Source: Mayamaea pseudoterrestris
Taxonomy: Eukaryota; Bacillariophyta; Bacillariophyceae; Sellaphorales; Sellaphoraceae
Assembly (NCBI GenBank): GCA_027923505.1
Contig: BROI01000021.1
Span: forward strand, 248,001-312,000
Direction: 5' to 3'
Length of the DNA: 64,000 nt
Shown here: positions 13,101-24,272 of the stretch, piece after piece
Layout: every line of letters begins with the position of its first letter
Numbering within the stretch: position 1 is the stretch's first letter
The notes under the pieces: generated by a model
Told to the model about the DNA's origin: nothing
Databases searched by the model: none
What the model saw: only the letters and a program-made list of their open reading frames with translations
Program-made: the position numbers and the translations under genes

Positions 13101-14320
13101 GAATGGTGCCAACATCATATTCAGACTATCGCTCACAAGATGGTATGCCACTGGCTAGTGTCTCAGGGGACAGCAATGATATGGTGACAACTTGTCACAG
13201 TCTCAGCCCGCAGATGCCGTGACATTCAAACACCCCTACAGCAGGCCATGTATCCCAATTGACACCAGAAGGTGCTAACATCTATTATTCAGGCTGCGCT
13301 ACAAGATGGCATATGCCTGGCAGTGTCTCAGGGGCACGGCAATGATATTGGTGACAACTTGTCACCAGTCTCAGCCTGCAGATGCCGTGACATTCAAACG
13401 CCCTACAGCAGGCCTGTAGTACTCCCAAATGACACCAGAATGGTGCCAACATCATTAATCAGGCGGCGCTACAATATAGTATGCCTGCCTAGTGTCTCAG
13501 TGGACGGCAATGATATTGTGAACAACTTGTCACCAGTCTCAGCCAGCAGATGCCATGACATTCAAACGCCCCTACAGCAGGCCATGTATACACCCAATTG
13601 ACACCAGAATGGTGCCAACATCAATTATTCCAGGCTACGCTACAAGATGGCATGCCTGGCTAGTGTCTCAGGGGACGGCAATGATTTTGGTGACAACTTG
13701 TCACCAGTCTCAGCCTGCAGATGCCGTGACATTCAAACGTCCCTACAGCAGGCCATATACTCCCAAATGACACCCAGAATGGTCCAATATCTTTGTTCAG
13801 GCTGCGCTACAAGATGGTATGCCTGGCAAGATGATCTCAGGGGACGGCAATGATATTGATGACAACTTGTCACCAGTTTCAGCCGTAGATCTGTGACATT
13901 CAAACACCCCTACAGCAGGCCAGTGACTATAACCCAAATGATCCACCAGAATGGTTGCCAACATCATTATTCAGGCTGCGCCACAAGATGTTATGCCTGG
14001 CTAGTGTCTCAGGGGACGGCAATGATAATGGTGACAACTTGTCACCAGTCTCAGCCTGCAGATGTCGTGACATTCAAACGCCCTACAGCAGGCCATGTAT
14101 TACACCCAAATGACACAGAATGGTGCCAACATCATCATTCAGGCTGCGCTACAAGATGGTATGCCTGGCTAGTGTCTCAGGGGACCAATGAATTGGTGAC
14201 AACTTGTCACCAGTCTCAGCCTGCAAGATGCCGTGACATTCAAACGCCCCATCAGCAGGCCATGTATACACCCAAATGACACCAGAATGGTGCTAACATC
14301 ATTATTCAGGCGCGCTACAA
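10136..14320. repeat. satellite array 3, left decayed part (169 bp family)
   Basis: Tandem copies of the 169 bp unit with many indels and substitutions, so spacing is irregular. Recurrent blocks are agaatggtgccaacatcatt, attcaggctgcgctacaaga, tggtatgcctggctagtgtc, tcaggggacggcaatgatat, tggtgacaacttgtcaccag, gcagatgccgtgacattcaa and acgcccctacagcaggcc. A variant dyad, ggtgagtagttctcacc, sits at 10681-10697. An unusual monomer at about 12880-13060 keeps the order of blocks but differs at many positions. Quality rises abruptly near 14320. Confidence 0.9.
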
Positions 14321-17300
14321 GATGGTTTGCCACTGGCTAGTGTCTACCAGGGGACGGCAATGATATTGGTGACAACTTGTCACCAGTCTCAGCCTGCAGA
14401 TGCCGTGACATTCAAACGCCCCTACAGCAGGCCATGTATACACCCAAATGACACCAGAATGGTGCCAACATCATTATTCAGGCTGCGCTACAAGATGGTA
14501 TGCCTGGCTAGTGTCTCAGGGGACAGCAATGATATTGGTGACAACTTGTCACCAGTCTCAGCCTGCAGATGCCGTGACATTCAAACGCCCCATCAGCAGG
14601 CCATGTATACACCCAAATGACACCAGAATGGTGCCAACATCATTATTCAGGCTGCGCTACAAGATGGTATGCCTGGCTAGTGTCTCAGGGGACGGCAATG
14701 ATATTGGTGACAACTTGTCACCAGTCTCAGCCTGCAGATGCCGTGACATTCAAACGCCCCTACAGCAGGCCATGCATACACCAAAAGACACCAGAATGGT
14801 GCCAACATCATTATTCAGGCTGCGCTACAAGATGGTATGCCTGGCTAGTGTCTCAGGGGACGGCAATGATATTGGTGACAACTTGTCACCAGTCTCAGCC
14901 TGCAGATGCCGTGACATTCAAACGCCCCTACAGCAGGCCATGTATACACCCAAATGACACCAGAATGGTGCCAACATCATTATTCAGGCTGCGCTACAAG
15001 ATGGTATGCCTGGCTAGTGTCTCAGGGGACGGCAATGATATTGGTGACAACTTGTCACCAGTCTCAGCCTGCAGATGCCGTGACATTCAAACGCCCCTAC
15101 AGCAGGCCATGTATACACCCAACTGACACCAGAATGGTGCCAACATCATTATTCAGGCTGCGCTACAAGATGGTATGCCTGGCTAGTGTCTTCCAGCAAT
15201 GATATTGGTGACAACTTGTCACCAGTCTCAGCCTGCAGATGCCGTGACATTCAAACGCCCCTACAGCAGGCCATGAATACACCCAAATGACACCAGAATG
15301 GTGCCAACATCATTATTCAGGCTGCGCTACAAGATGGTATTCCTGGCTAGTGTCTCAGGGGACGGCAATCATATTGGTGACAACTTGTCACCAGTTTCAG
15401 CCTGCAGATGCCGTGACATTCAAACAACCCACAGCAGGCCATGTATACACCCAAATGACACCAGAATGGTGCCAACATCATTTATCAGGCTGCGCTACAA
15501 GATGGTATGCCTGGCTAGTGTCTCAGGGGACGGCAATGATATTGGTGACAACTTGTCACCAGTCTCAGCCTGCAGATGCCGTGACATTCAAACGCCCCTA
15601 CAGCAGGCCATGTATACACCCAAATGACACCAGAATGGTGCCAACATCATCATTCAGGCTGCGCTACAAGATGGTATGCCTGGCTAGTGTCTCAGGGGAC
15701 GGCAATGATATTGGTGACAACTTGTCACCAGTCTCAGCCTGCAGATGCCGTGACATTCAAACGCCCCTACAGCAGGCCATGTATACACCCAAATGACACC
15801 AGAATGGTGCCAACATCATTATTCAGGCTGCGCCACAAGATGGTATGCCTGGCTAGTGTCTCAGGGGACGGCAATGATATTGGTGACAACTTGTCACCAG
15901 TCTCAGCCTGCAGATGCCGTGACATTCAAACGCCCCTACAGCAGGCCATGTATACACCCAAATGACACCAGAATGGTGCCAACATCATTATTCAGGCTGC
16001 GCTACAAGATGGTATGCCTGGCTAGTGTCTCAGGGGACGGCAATGATATTGGTGACAACTTGTCACCAGTCTCAGCCTGCAGATGCCGTGACATTCAATA
16101 AACACCTACAGCAGGCCATGTATACAACCAAATGATACCAGAATGGTGCCAACATCATTATTCAGGCTGCGCTACAAGATGGTATGCCTGGCTAGTGTCT
16201 CAGGGGACGGCAATGATATTGGTGACAACTTGTCACCAGTCTCAGCCTGCAGATGCCGTGACATTCAAACGCCCCTACAGCAGGCCATGTATACACCCAA
16301 ATGACACCAGAATGGTGCCAACATCATTATTCAGGCTGCGCTACAAGATGGTATGCCTGGCTAGTGTCTCAGGGGACGGCAATGATATTGGTGACAACTT
16401 GTCACCAGTCTCAGCCTGCAGATGCCGTGACATTCAAACGCCCCTACAGCAGGCCATGTATACACCCAAATGACACCAGAATGGTGCCAACATCATTATT
16501 CAGGCTGCGCTACAAGATGGTATGCCTGGCTAGTGTCTCAGGGGACGGCAATGATATTGGTGACAACTTGTCACCAGTCTCAGCCTGCAGATGCCGTGAC
16601 ATTCAAACGCCCTTCAGCAGGCCATGTATACACCCAAATGACACCAGAATGGTGCCAACATCATTATTCAGGCTGCGCTACAAGATGGTATGCCTGGCTA
16701 GTGTCTCAGGGGACGGCAATGATATTGGTGACAACTTGTCACCAGTCTCAGCCCGCAGATGCCGTGACATTCAAACGCCCCTACAGCAGGCCATGTATAC
16801 ACCCAAATGACACCAGAATGGTGCCAACATCATCATTCAGGCTGCGCTACAAGATGGTATGCCTGGCTAGTGTCTCAGGGGACGGCAATGATATTGGTGA
16901 CAACTTGTCACCAGTCTCAGCCTGCAGATGCCGTGACATTCAAACGCCCCTACAGCAGGCCATGTATACACCCAAATGACACCAGAATGGTGCCAACATC
17001 ATTATTCAGGCTGCGCTACAAGATGGTATGCCTGGCTAGTGTCTCAGGGGACGGCAATGATATTGGTGACAACTTGTCACCAGTCTCAGCCTGCAGATGC
17101 CGTGACATTCAAACACCCCTACAGCAGGCCATGTATACACCCAAATGACACCAGAATGGTGCCAACATCATTATTCAGGCTGCGCTACAAGATGGTATGC
17201 CTGGCTAGTGTCTCAGGGGATGGCAATGATATTGGTGACAACTTGTCACCAGTCTCAGCCTGCAGATGCCGTGACATTCAAACGCCCCTACAGCAGGCCA

Positions 17301-20300
17301 TGTATACACCCAAATGACACCAGAATGGTGCCAACATCATTATTCAGGCTGCGCTACAAGATGGTATGCCTGGCTAGTGTCTCAGGGGACGGCAATGATA
17401 TTGGTGACAACTTGTCACCAGTCTCAGCCCGCAGATGCCGTGACATTCAAACGCCCCTACAGCAGGCCATGTATACACCCAAATGACACCAGAATGGTGC
17501 CAACATCATTATTCAGGCTGCGCTACAAGATGGTATGCCTGGCTAGTGTCTCAGGGGATGGCAATGATATTGGTGACAACTTGTCACCAGTCTCAGCCTG
17601 CAGATGCCGTGACATTCAAACGCCCCTACAGCAGGCCATGTATACACCCAAATGACACCAGAATGGTGCCAACATCATTATTCAGGCTGCGCTACAAGAT
17701 GGTATGCCTGGCTAGTGTCTCAGGGGACGGCAATGATATTGGTGACAACTTGTCACCAGTCTCAGCCCGCAGATGCTGTGACATTCAAACGCCCCTACAG
17801 CAGGCCATGTAGACGCCCAAAAGACACCAGAATGGTGCCAACATCATTATTCAGGCTGCGCTACAAGATGGTATGCCTGGCTAGTGTCTCAGGGGACGGC
17901 AATGATATTGGTGACAACTTGTCACCAGTCTCAGCCTGCAGATGCCGTGACATTCAAACGCCCCTACAGCAGGCCATGTATACACCCAAATGACACCAGA
18001 ATGGTGCCAACATCATTATTCAGGCTGCGCTACAAGATGGTATGCCTGGCTAGTGTCTCAGGGGACGGCAATGATATTGGTGACAACTTGTCACCAGTCT
18101 CAGCCTGCAGATGCCGTGACATTCAAACGCCCCTACAGCAGGCCATGTATACACCCAAATGACACCAGAATGGTGCCAACATCATTATTCAGGCTGCGCT
18201 ACAAGATGGTATGCCTGGCTAGTGTCTCAGGGGACGGCAATGATATTGGTGACAACTTGTCACCAGTCTCAGCCTGCAGATGCCGTGACATTCAAACACC
18301 CCTACAGCAGGCCACGTATACGCCCAAATAACACCAGAATGGTGCCAACATCATTATTCAGGCTGCGCTACAAGATGGATTGCCTGGCTAGTGTCTCAGG
18401 GGACGGCAATGATATTGGTGACAACTTGTCACCAGTCTCAGCCTGCAGATGCCATGACATTCAAACGCCCTACAGCAGGCCATGTATACACCCAAATGAC
18501 ACCAGAATGGTGCCAACATCATTATTCAGGCTGCGCTACAAGATGGTATGCCTGGCTAGTGTCTCAGGGGACGGCAATGATATTGGTGACAACTTGTCAC
18601 CAGTCTCAGCCTGCAGATGCCGTGACATTCAAACGCCCCTACAGCAGGCCATGTATACACCCAAATGACACCAGAATGGTGCCAACATCATTATTCAGGC
18701 TGCGCTACAAGATGGTATGCCTGGCTAGTGTCTCAGGGGACGGCAATGATATTGGTGACAACTTGTCACCAGTCTCAGCCTGCAGATGCCGTGACATTCA
18801 AACGCCCCTACAGCAGGCCATGTATACACCCAAATGACACCAGAATGTTGCCAACATCATTATTCAGGCTGCGCTACAAGATGGTATGCCTGGCTAGTGT
18901 CTCAGGGGACGGCAATGATATTGGTGACAACTTGTCACCAGTCTCTTCAGGCTGCAGATGCCGTGACATTCAAACGCCCCTACAGCAGGCCATGTATACA
19001 CCCAAATGACACCAGAATGGTGCCAACATCATCATTCAGGCTGCGCTACAAGATGGTATGCCTGGCTAGTGTCTCAGGGGACGGCAATGATATTGGTGAC
19101 AACTTGTCACCAGTCTCAGCCTGCAGATGCCGTGACATTCAAACGCCCCTACAGCAGGCCATGTATACACCCAAATGACACCAGAATGGTGCCAACATCA
19201 TCATTCAGGCTGCGCTACAAGATGGTATGCCTGGCTAGTGTCTCAGGGGATGGCAATGATATTGGTGACAACTTGTCACCAGTCTCAGCCCGCAGATGCC
19301 GTGACATTCAAACGCCCCTACAGCAGGCCATGTATACACCCAAATGACACCAGAATGGTGCCAACATCATTATTCAGGCTGCGCTACAAGATGGTATGCC
19401 TGGCTAGTGTCTCAGGGGACGGCAATGATATTGGTGACAACTTGTCACCAGTCTCAGCCTGCAGATGCCCTGGCATTCAAAACGCACCTCCAGCAGGCCA
19501 TGTATATACCCAAATGACACCAGAATGGTGCTAACATCATTATTCAGGCTGCGCTACAAGATGGTATGCCTGGCTAGTGTCTCAGGGGACGGCAATGATA
19601 TTGGTGACAACTTGTCACCAGTCTCAGCCTGCAGATGCCGTGACATTCAAACGCCCCTACAGCAGGCCATGTATACACCCAAATGACACCAGAATGGTGC
19701 CAACATCATTATTCAGGCTGCGCTACAAGATGGTATGCCTGGCTAGTGTCTCAGGGGACGGCAATGATATTGGTGACAACTTGTCACCAGTCTCAGCCCG
19801 CGGATGCCGTGACATTCAAACGCCCCTACAGCAGGCCATGTATACACCCAAATGACACCAGAATGGTGCCAACATCATCATTCAGGCTGCGCTACAAGAT
19901 GGTATGCCTGGCTAGTGTCTCAGGGGACGGCAATGATATTGGTGACAACTTGTCACCAGTCTCAGCCTGCGGATGCCGTGACATTCAAACGCCCCTACAG
20001 CAGGCTATGTATACACCCAAATGACACCAGAATGGTGCCAACATCATCATTCAGGCTGCGCTACAAGATGGTATGCCTGGCTAGTGTCTCAGGGGACGGC
20101 AATGATATTGGTGACAACTTGTCACCAGTCTCAGCCAGCAGATGCCGTGACATTCAAACGCCCCTACAGCAGGCCACATATACACCCAAATGACACCAGA
20201 ATGGTGCCAACATCATTATTCAGGCTGCGCTACAAGATGGTATGCCTGGCTAGTGTCTCAGGGGACGGCAATGATATTGGTGACAACTTGTCACCAGTCT

Positions 20301-20500
20301 CAGCCTGCAGATGCCGTGACATTCAAACGCCCCTACAGCAGGCCATGTATACACCCAAATGACACCAGAATGGTGCCAACATCATATTTCAGGCTGAGCA
20401 ACAAGATGGTATGCCTGGCTAGTGTCTCAGGGGACGGCAATGATATTGGTGACAACTTGTCACCAGTCTCAGCAGACCCCCGCAGTGCCAACTCGCGGCC
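14321..20500. repeat. satellite array 3, homogeneous core of 169 bp monomers
   Basis: About 36 near-identical 169 bp units in head-to-tail order. Successive copies differ by only a few bases, mostly recurrent C/T sites (cctgcagatg/cccgcagatg, catta/catca, gacggc/gatggc). Every unit carries the 17 bp dyad GGTGACAAcTTGTCACC, for example at 16559-16575. Because 169 is not a multiple of three, the frame changes each unit and apparent 113 or 169 aa frames are artefacts. A monomer at about 15170-15290 lacks roughly 14 bp of the tcaggggacggc block. The high homogeneity indicates recent amplification or gene conversion. Confidence 0.96.
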
Positions 20501-21544
20501 CCCTCGTGACATTCAAACGCCCCTACAGCAGGCCATGAATATACCCAAAAGACACCAGAATGGTGCCAACATCATCATTCAGGCTGCGCTACAAGATGGT
20601 ATGCCTGGCTAGTGTCTCAGGGGACGGCAATGATATTGGTGACAACTTGTCACCAGTCTCAGCCTGCAGATGCCGTGACATTCAAACGCCCCTACAGCAG
20701 GCTATGTATATACCCAAATGACACCAGATTGGTGCCAACGTCATCATTCAGGCTGTGCTACAAGGGGGTATGCCTGGCTAGTGTCTCAGGGGACGGCAAT
20801 GATATTGGTGACAACTTGTCACCAGTCTCAGCCCGCGGATGCCGTGACATTCAAACGCCCCTAGAGCAGGCCATGAATATACCCAAATGACACCAGAATG
20901 GTGCCAACATCATCATTCAGGCTGCGCTACAAGATGGTATGCCTGGCTAGTGTCTCAGGGGACGGCAATGAATTTGGTGACAACTTGTCACCAGTCTCAA
21001 CCTGCAGATGCCGTGACATTCAAACGCCCCTACAGCAGGCTATGTATACACCCAATTGACACCAGAATGGTGCCAACATCATTATTCAGGCTGTGCTACA
21101 AGGGGGTATGCCTGGCTAGTGTCTCAGGGGACAGCAATGATATTGGTGACAACTTGTCACCAGTCTCAGCCCGCAGATGCCATGACATTCAAACGCCCCT
21201 ACAGCAGGCCATGAATATACCCAAAAGACACCAGAATGGTGCCAACATCATCATTCAGGCTGTACTACAAGTGGGTATGCCTGGCTAGTGTCTCAGGAGA
21301 CGGCAATGATATTGGTGACAACTTGTCACCAGTTTTAGCCTACGGATGCTGTGACATTCAAACGCCCCTAGAGCAGGCCATGAATTTACCCAAATGACAC
21401 CAGAATGGTGCCAACATCATCATTCAGGCTGCGCTACAAGATGGTATGCCTGGCTAGTGTCTCAGGGGACGGTAATGATATTGGTGACAACTTGTCACCA
21501 GTCTCAGCCTGCAGATGCCGTGACATTCAAATGCCCCTTCAGCA
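20501..21544. repeat. satellite array 3, right shoulder
   Basis: Monomers of the 169 bp family with a rising number of substitutions, such as gctgtgctacaagggggtatg and cccgcggatg, but few indels. This contrasts with the indel-rich left side. A 24 bp insertion at about 20475-20505 (acccccgcagtgccaactcg) interrupts one unit. Confidence 0.9.
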
Positions 21545-21820
21545 GGCCATGTAGGTCAAGAGTGATTTGGCCAGTTTTAAATTGTTCTTCCCAAACGCCT
21601 TCACTTGTTCTGCTATCAGCTCATTATACCGTTCAATTTCACAGTCTAGTATGCTCAAAGCGCCACTGTTATAGTGACTACGAGTAGTAGGTGCATGCTT
21701 CACTTGCGATGTCGAGGCCCTAGAACCTCTTACAGCAAGCTGTGTTCTCGAATCAGCTATTGCTGGCCGGGACACAATATCTTCAGCCTCTGTATTGTCA
21801 TCAGTAGACTGCAATGTGAT
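21545..21820. other. non-satellite insert inside array 3
   Basis: About 275 bp of unique sequence between a monomer that ends at gcaggccatgta and one that resumes at tgcaatgtgattggtgaca. On the minus strand it is fully open, within a frame spanning 21539-21829 (96 aa), and has a plausible protein texture: a charged helix including SILDCEIERYNELIAEQV and KAFGKNNLKLAKSL. No homologue is recognised. It may be a captured exon fragment or a remnant of the sequence from which the repeat arose. Confidence 0.55.
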
Positions 21821-22296
21821 TGGTGACAACTTGTCACCAGTCTCAGCCAGCAGATGCCGTAATGTTCAAATGCCCATACCTAGAGCCATGTAATATGCCC
21901 AAATCAAGCCAGAATGGTGCTAACATCCTTTCAGGTGCGCTACAAGTAAATTTGACTGGCTGGTCCCTCAGTTGTCTGCAATGTGAATGGTGAGAAGTTC
22001 TCACCAGTCTCAGCCAGCAGTTGCCTTGACATTCAAATGCCCGTACATCAAGTCATGCATACTCTCAAAATGCACAAGACTTAGGTCAACATCATTATTC
22101 AGGCTGTGCTATAAGTTGGTATGCCTGACCGGTGTCACAGTAGCTGCAATGTGACTGTTCTCACCAGTCTCAGCTGTTGGCAGCCTTGGCATTCACTGCC
22201 ATCAGCATGCATAATTAGAGCCATATATATAAATGCCCAGTTCACATAAGAATGATGCCAAACCCATTTTAAAGCATGCTTTACAAGATTTAATGC
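21821..22296. repeat. highly diverged terminal monomers of array 3
   Basis: Roughly three decayed 169 bp units. Recognisable blocks are ggtgacaacttgtcaccagt (21829), a fully compensated variant dyad GGTGAGAAgTTCTCACC at 21989-22005, tcaccagtctcagc (about 22160) and a last partial unit ending ttaatgcctggcta at about 22296. Confidence 0.8.
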
Positions 22297-22544
22297 CTGG
22301 CTACCGGTAGTCCTTATTGTTTCGTTCACGTGGTACGTCGAACTTGTACTTGTATATGGCGTCCGTACGAGTAGTGTATAGACATCAATGATGGTGTGAC
22401 GCACTTTTGGTCGCGCGTCCGTTTCCACTTCTTGTCTGTTTTCACGTCCTGCACGGACGGTATACACGCGATCATCAATCTCTGCTTCGACTGATTCATA
22501 CAATAACATCATTGCATACATATTTTACCAAGCTTTTGAAAGAA

Positions 22545-23167
22545 ATGTCCATATCATGCAGAGTTGGCGTTCGTTTACGATCGGCCATGTCAGGATGCCG
22601 ATGCTTCCGGGCGCAACAACGATGCTTCTCAGAGTGGGGTCAGCGAGGGTATGATATTACCAGCGACTTGTTGTCGTTTGGTGATCGACCCAAAACTGTT
22701 CTGCAGGTGCGTACATGCGTAGACCTATATTGTTGACAACAACGGGTGAAGCTTATACAGACACACATTCGACTGTCTATCGACAGGCCTATGCTCCAAC
22801 AGGATTCGATGTTTTAAACTTGGTCAAAAGAGTTGACCCAAACGAACAAGCCGAGTCTGGGACACTTCACATGCATGGCAGCATCATTGCGTTTCCGTTT
22901 GGCAGCTTTCTTTGGAACATTACTGGGCCAAAAGACGTGACACTCGAATCGTTGGCGCCCATAATGTTGCACCGACCCAAGATAGAATATCTTTTCATCG
23001 GATGTAACGAATCTATAGACCGAAAAGAGATTGATCGGATACAGGCTGCCATGCCTGGACTTGTGGTGGAAAAAATGATGATATCGAACGCCATGGGCAC
23101 GTTTAATATTTTGAATGCCGAAGATCGGCAGGTATGTGCAGCATTAGTTCTGGATCCTAACGACTAG
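22545..23167 (+). CDS. NDUFAF3-like mitochondrial complex I assembly factor (Mth938/DUF498 domain)
   Basis: The conserved domain lies in the frame ending at 23167. It contains GFDVLNL, GSIIAFPFGSFLWNI, the run PIMLHRPKIEYLFIGC and SNAMGTFNILNAEDRQVCAA. This follows the Mth938-like family, in which the C-terminal motif reads 'ATFNFLxxEGRxVxAAL'. The eukaryotic members assemble complex I on the mitochondrial inner membrane. The frame of the domain opens at 22715, but a better start is probably the ATG at 22545. From there an Arg-rich, acid-poor leader (CRVGVRLRSAMSGCRCFRAQ) looks like a mitochondrial presequence. A short intron between about 22700 and 22755 must join them: a donor at C|GTACAT and an acceptor at ATACAG give a 50 bp intron in frame, but neighbouring GT/AG pairs are possible. 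It lies about 250 bp downstream of the satellite edge. Confidence 0.68.
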
Positions 23168-23282
23168 TCAATTATAAATGTACAAGTTGATGAAAGTGCT
23201 CATAGAGTACTTGATATAGATTCAAAACAGATCGTTCCTATGATGCGCGGTACGTATTCATTTGTAGTAGCATCCCATAGCT

Positions 23283-24152
23283 CTACGGATCAATAGAGTC
23301 AACCTTAACGAGACAAAAGAGTCCGTCCCCTTGCTGCCGAATGATTAGAAACTTGTCGTCCAAAAATGTGACATCAAAGTAACCTGGTCCATTCTCACTT
23401 TGCGACACTCCAGGAATTCTGGGCAAGTCCACTCCCAAGGGCGGAAGAAGACTCGTGACATTCATACCCAGAGCCTGCACTGGCTGCAGCTGCACCGAAC
23501 AAAACTCCAATCCGACGCGATTGGGTTGATTGATGCGTTCGTATGCTCGCGTTTCAACATTGGCTCGAAGCAATGAACTTGGCACAAGACTTGGAGGTAA
23601 GAGAGACTGAATCCGCGGTGCAAAGTCAATGACGTTTGTCACGATTGGCGGTGTAAACACTTGATAAATGGCGCCAGTCGTAGCAAATGGATTCGCTTCC
23701 AACGATAACACATCTAGAGCCGTCGTCCAAACCATGCGCCAGGCTCCAGTCAAGGGAGAAGTTGTAGAAGCAGTGTCGTACGTCGCTGCGCCTGTTATTC
23801 CGCGAGCAGCAAAGGTTTCCTGATTTCTAGCCTCGATTTGCTTGATGAGTTCATCGACTCGCTTTCTAGCTCCTGAGGATGCTCCGAAACCACGATTGTA
23901 AGAAGCACCATATGATATAAGTTTAGTTTGAAGATCTTCAGTTGCAGCAGTCGTCGCAGGCCGATCGTCTACGGCATTGACAGAGGTCGCAGCGTCAAAC
24001 AAGGCGCCTGACGAGTCTGAGCGAACTGAGGCACCGAACAAACGTCGAATGCGGTTGGCTTTGTATTGTGAAAAGCTATCCGCTGGCCAAATCAGACTCA
24101 GCAGCACAAGGACGGAAGATACAGACCTCATTCTTCGTCGATCGTCGTTCAC
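23283..24152 (-). CDS. PAP/fibrillin family plastid lipid-associated protein
   Basis: 289 aa, single exon. The N-terminus (from Met1 or Met8 at 24131) is a signal peptide, SVSSVLVLLSLIWPADSF, followed by SQYKANRIRRLF. This is a Phe-containing cleavage site plus a basic transit stretch, the bipartite plastid signal of red-lineage secondary plastids. The mature part carries fibrillin features: LTGAWRMVWTTALDVLSL, then IYQVF, LEFCSVQLQPV and the C-terminal strand GYFDVTFLDDKFLIIRQQGD. Family members bind lipids or prenylquinones in plastoglobules and thylakoids. The gene is divergent from the TPR gene 120 bp away, with a perfect TGACGTCA in the shared promoter. Confidence 0.83.
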   Translation of the reverse strand: MNDDRRRMRSVSSVLVLLSLIWPADSFSQYKANRIRRLFGASVRSDSSGALFDAATSVNAVDDRPATTAATEDLQTKLISYGASYNRGFGASSGARKRVDELIKQIEARNQETFAARGITGAATYDTASTTSPLTGAWRMVWTTALDVLSLEANPFATTGAIYQVFTPPIVTNVIDFAPRIQSLLPPSLVPSSLLRANVETRAYERINQPNRVGLEFCSVQLQPVQALGMNVTSLLPPLGVDLPRIPGVSQSENGPGYFDVTFLDDKFLIIRQQGDGLFCLVKVDSIDP

Positions 24153-24204
24153 GAAGAAAAGTGGAAGAAGAAAACGAAGCCTAAATTAAAGCGGCACCCA
24201 AAAC

Positions 24205-24212
24205 TGACGTCA
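24205..24212. promoter_or_regulatory. TGACGTCA bZIP/CRE palindrome in a divergent promoter
   Basis: Perfect 8 bp palindrome between the start codons of the fibrillin (24152 or 24131) and the TPR protein (24273). TGACGT is the known core recognised by aureochromes and other bZIP factors in stramenopiles; its use here is inferred. Confidence 0.45.
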
Positions 24213-24272
24213 CAAGCGAAACGTGAAACAACGCGCGCCCACAGAAATTCTTCCACGGACAACAACTCGACC

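Noticed and set aside
14448-20612. Many 113, 140 and 169 aa open frames in the 169 bp array
   Set aside because: The period is not a multiple of three, each frame closes once per cycle, and the peptide is only a read-out of the repeat in rotating frames.
4621-22000. CRISPR array
   Set aside because: There are no unique spacers between short repeats; the whole monomer repeats head-to-tail, and the genome is eukaryotic.
22135-22521. 128 aa minus-strand frame at the satellite edge
   Set aside because: Half of it is the reverse reading of decayed 169 bp monomers; the remainder overlaps the promoter of the NDUFAF3-like gene.
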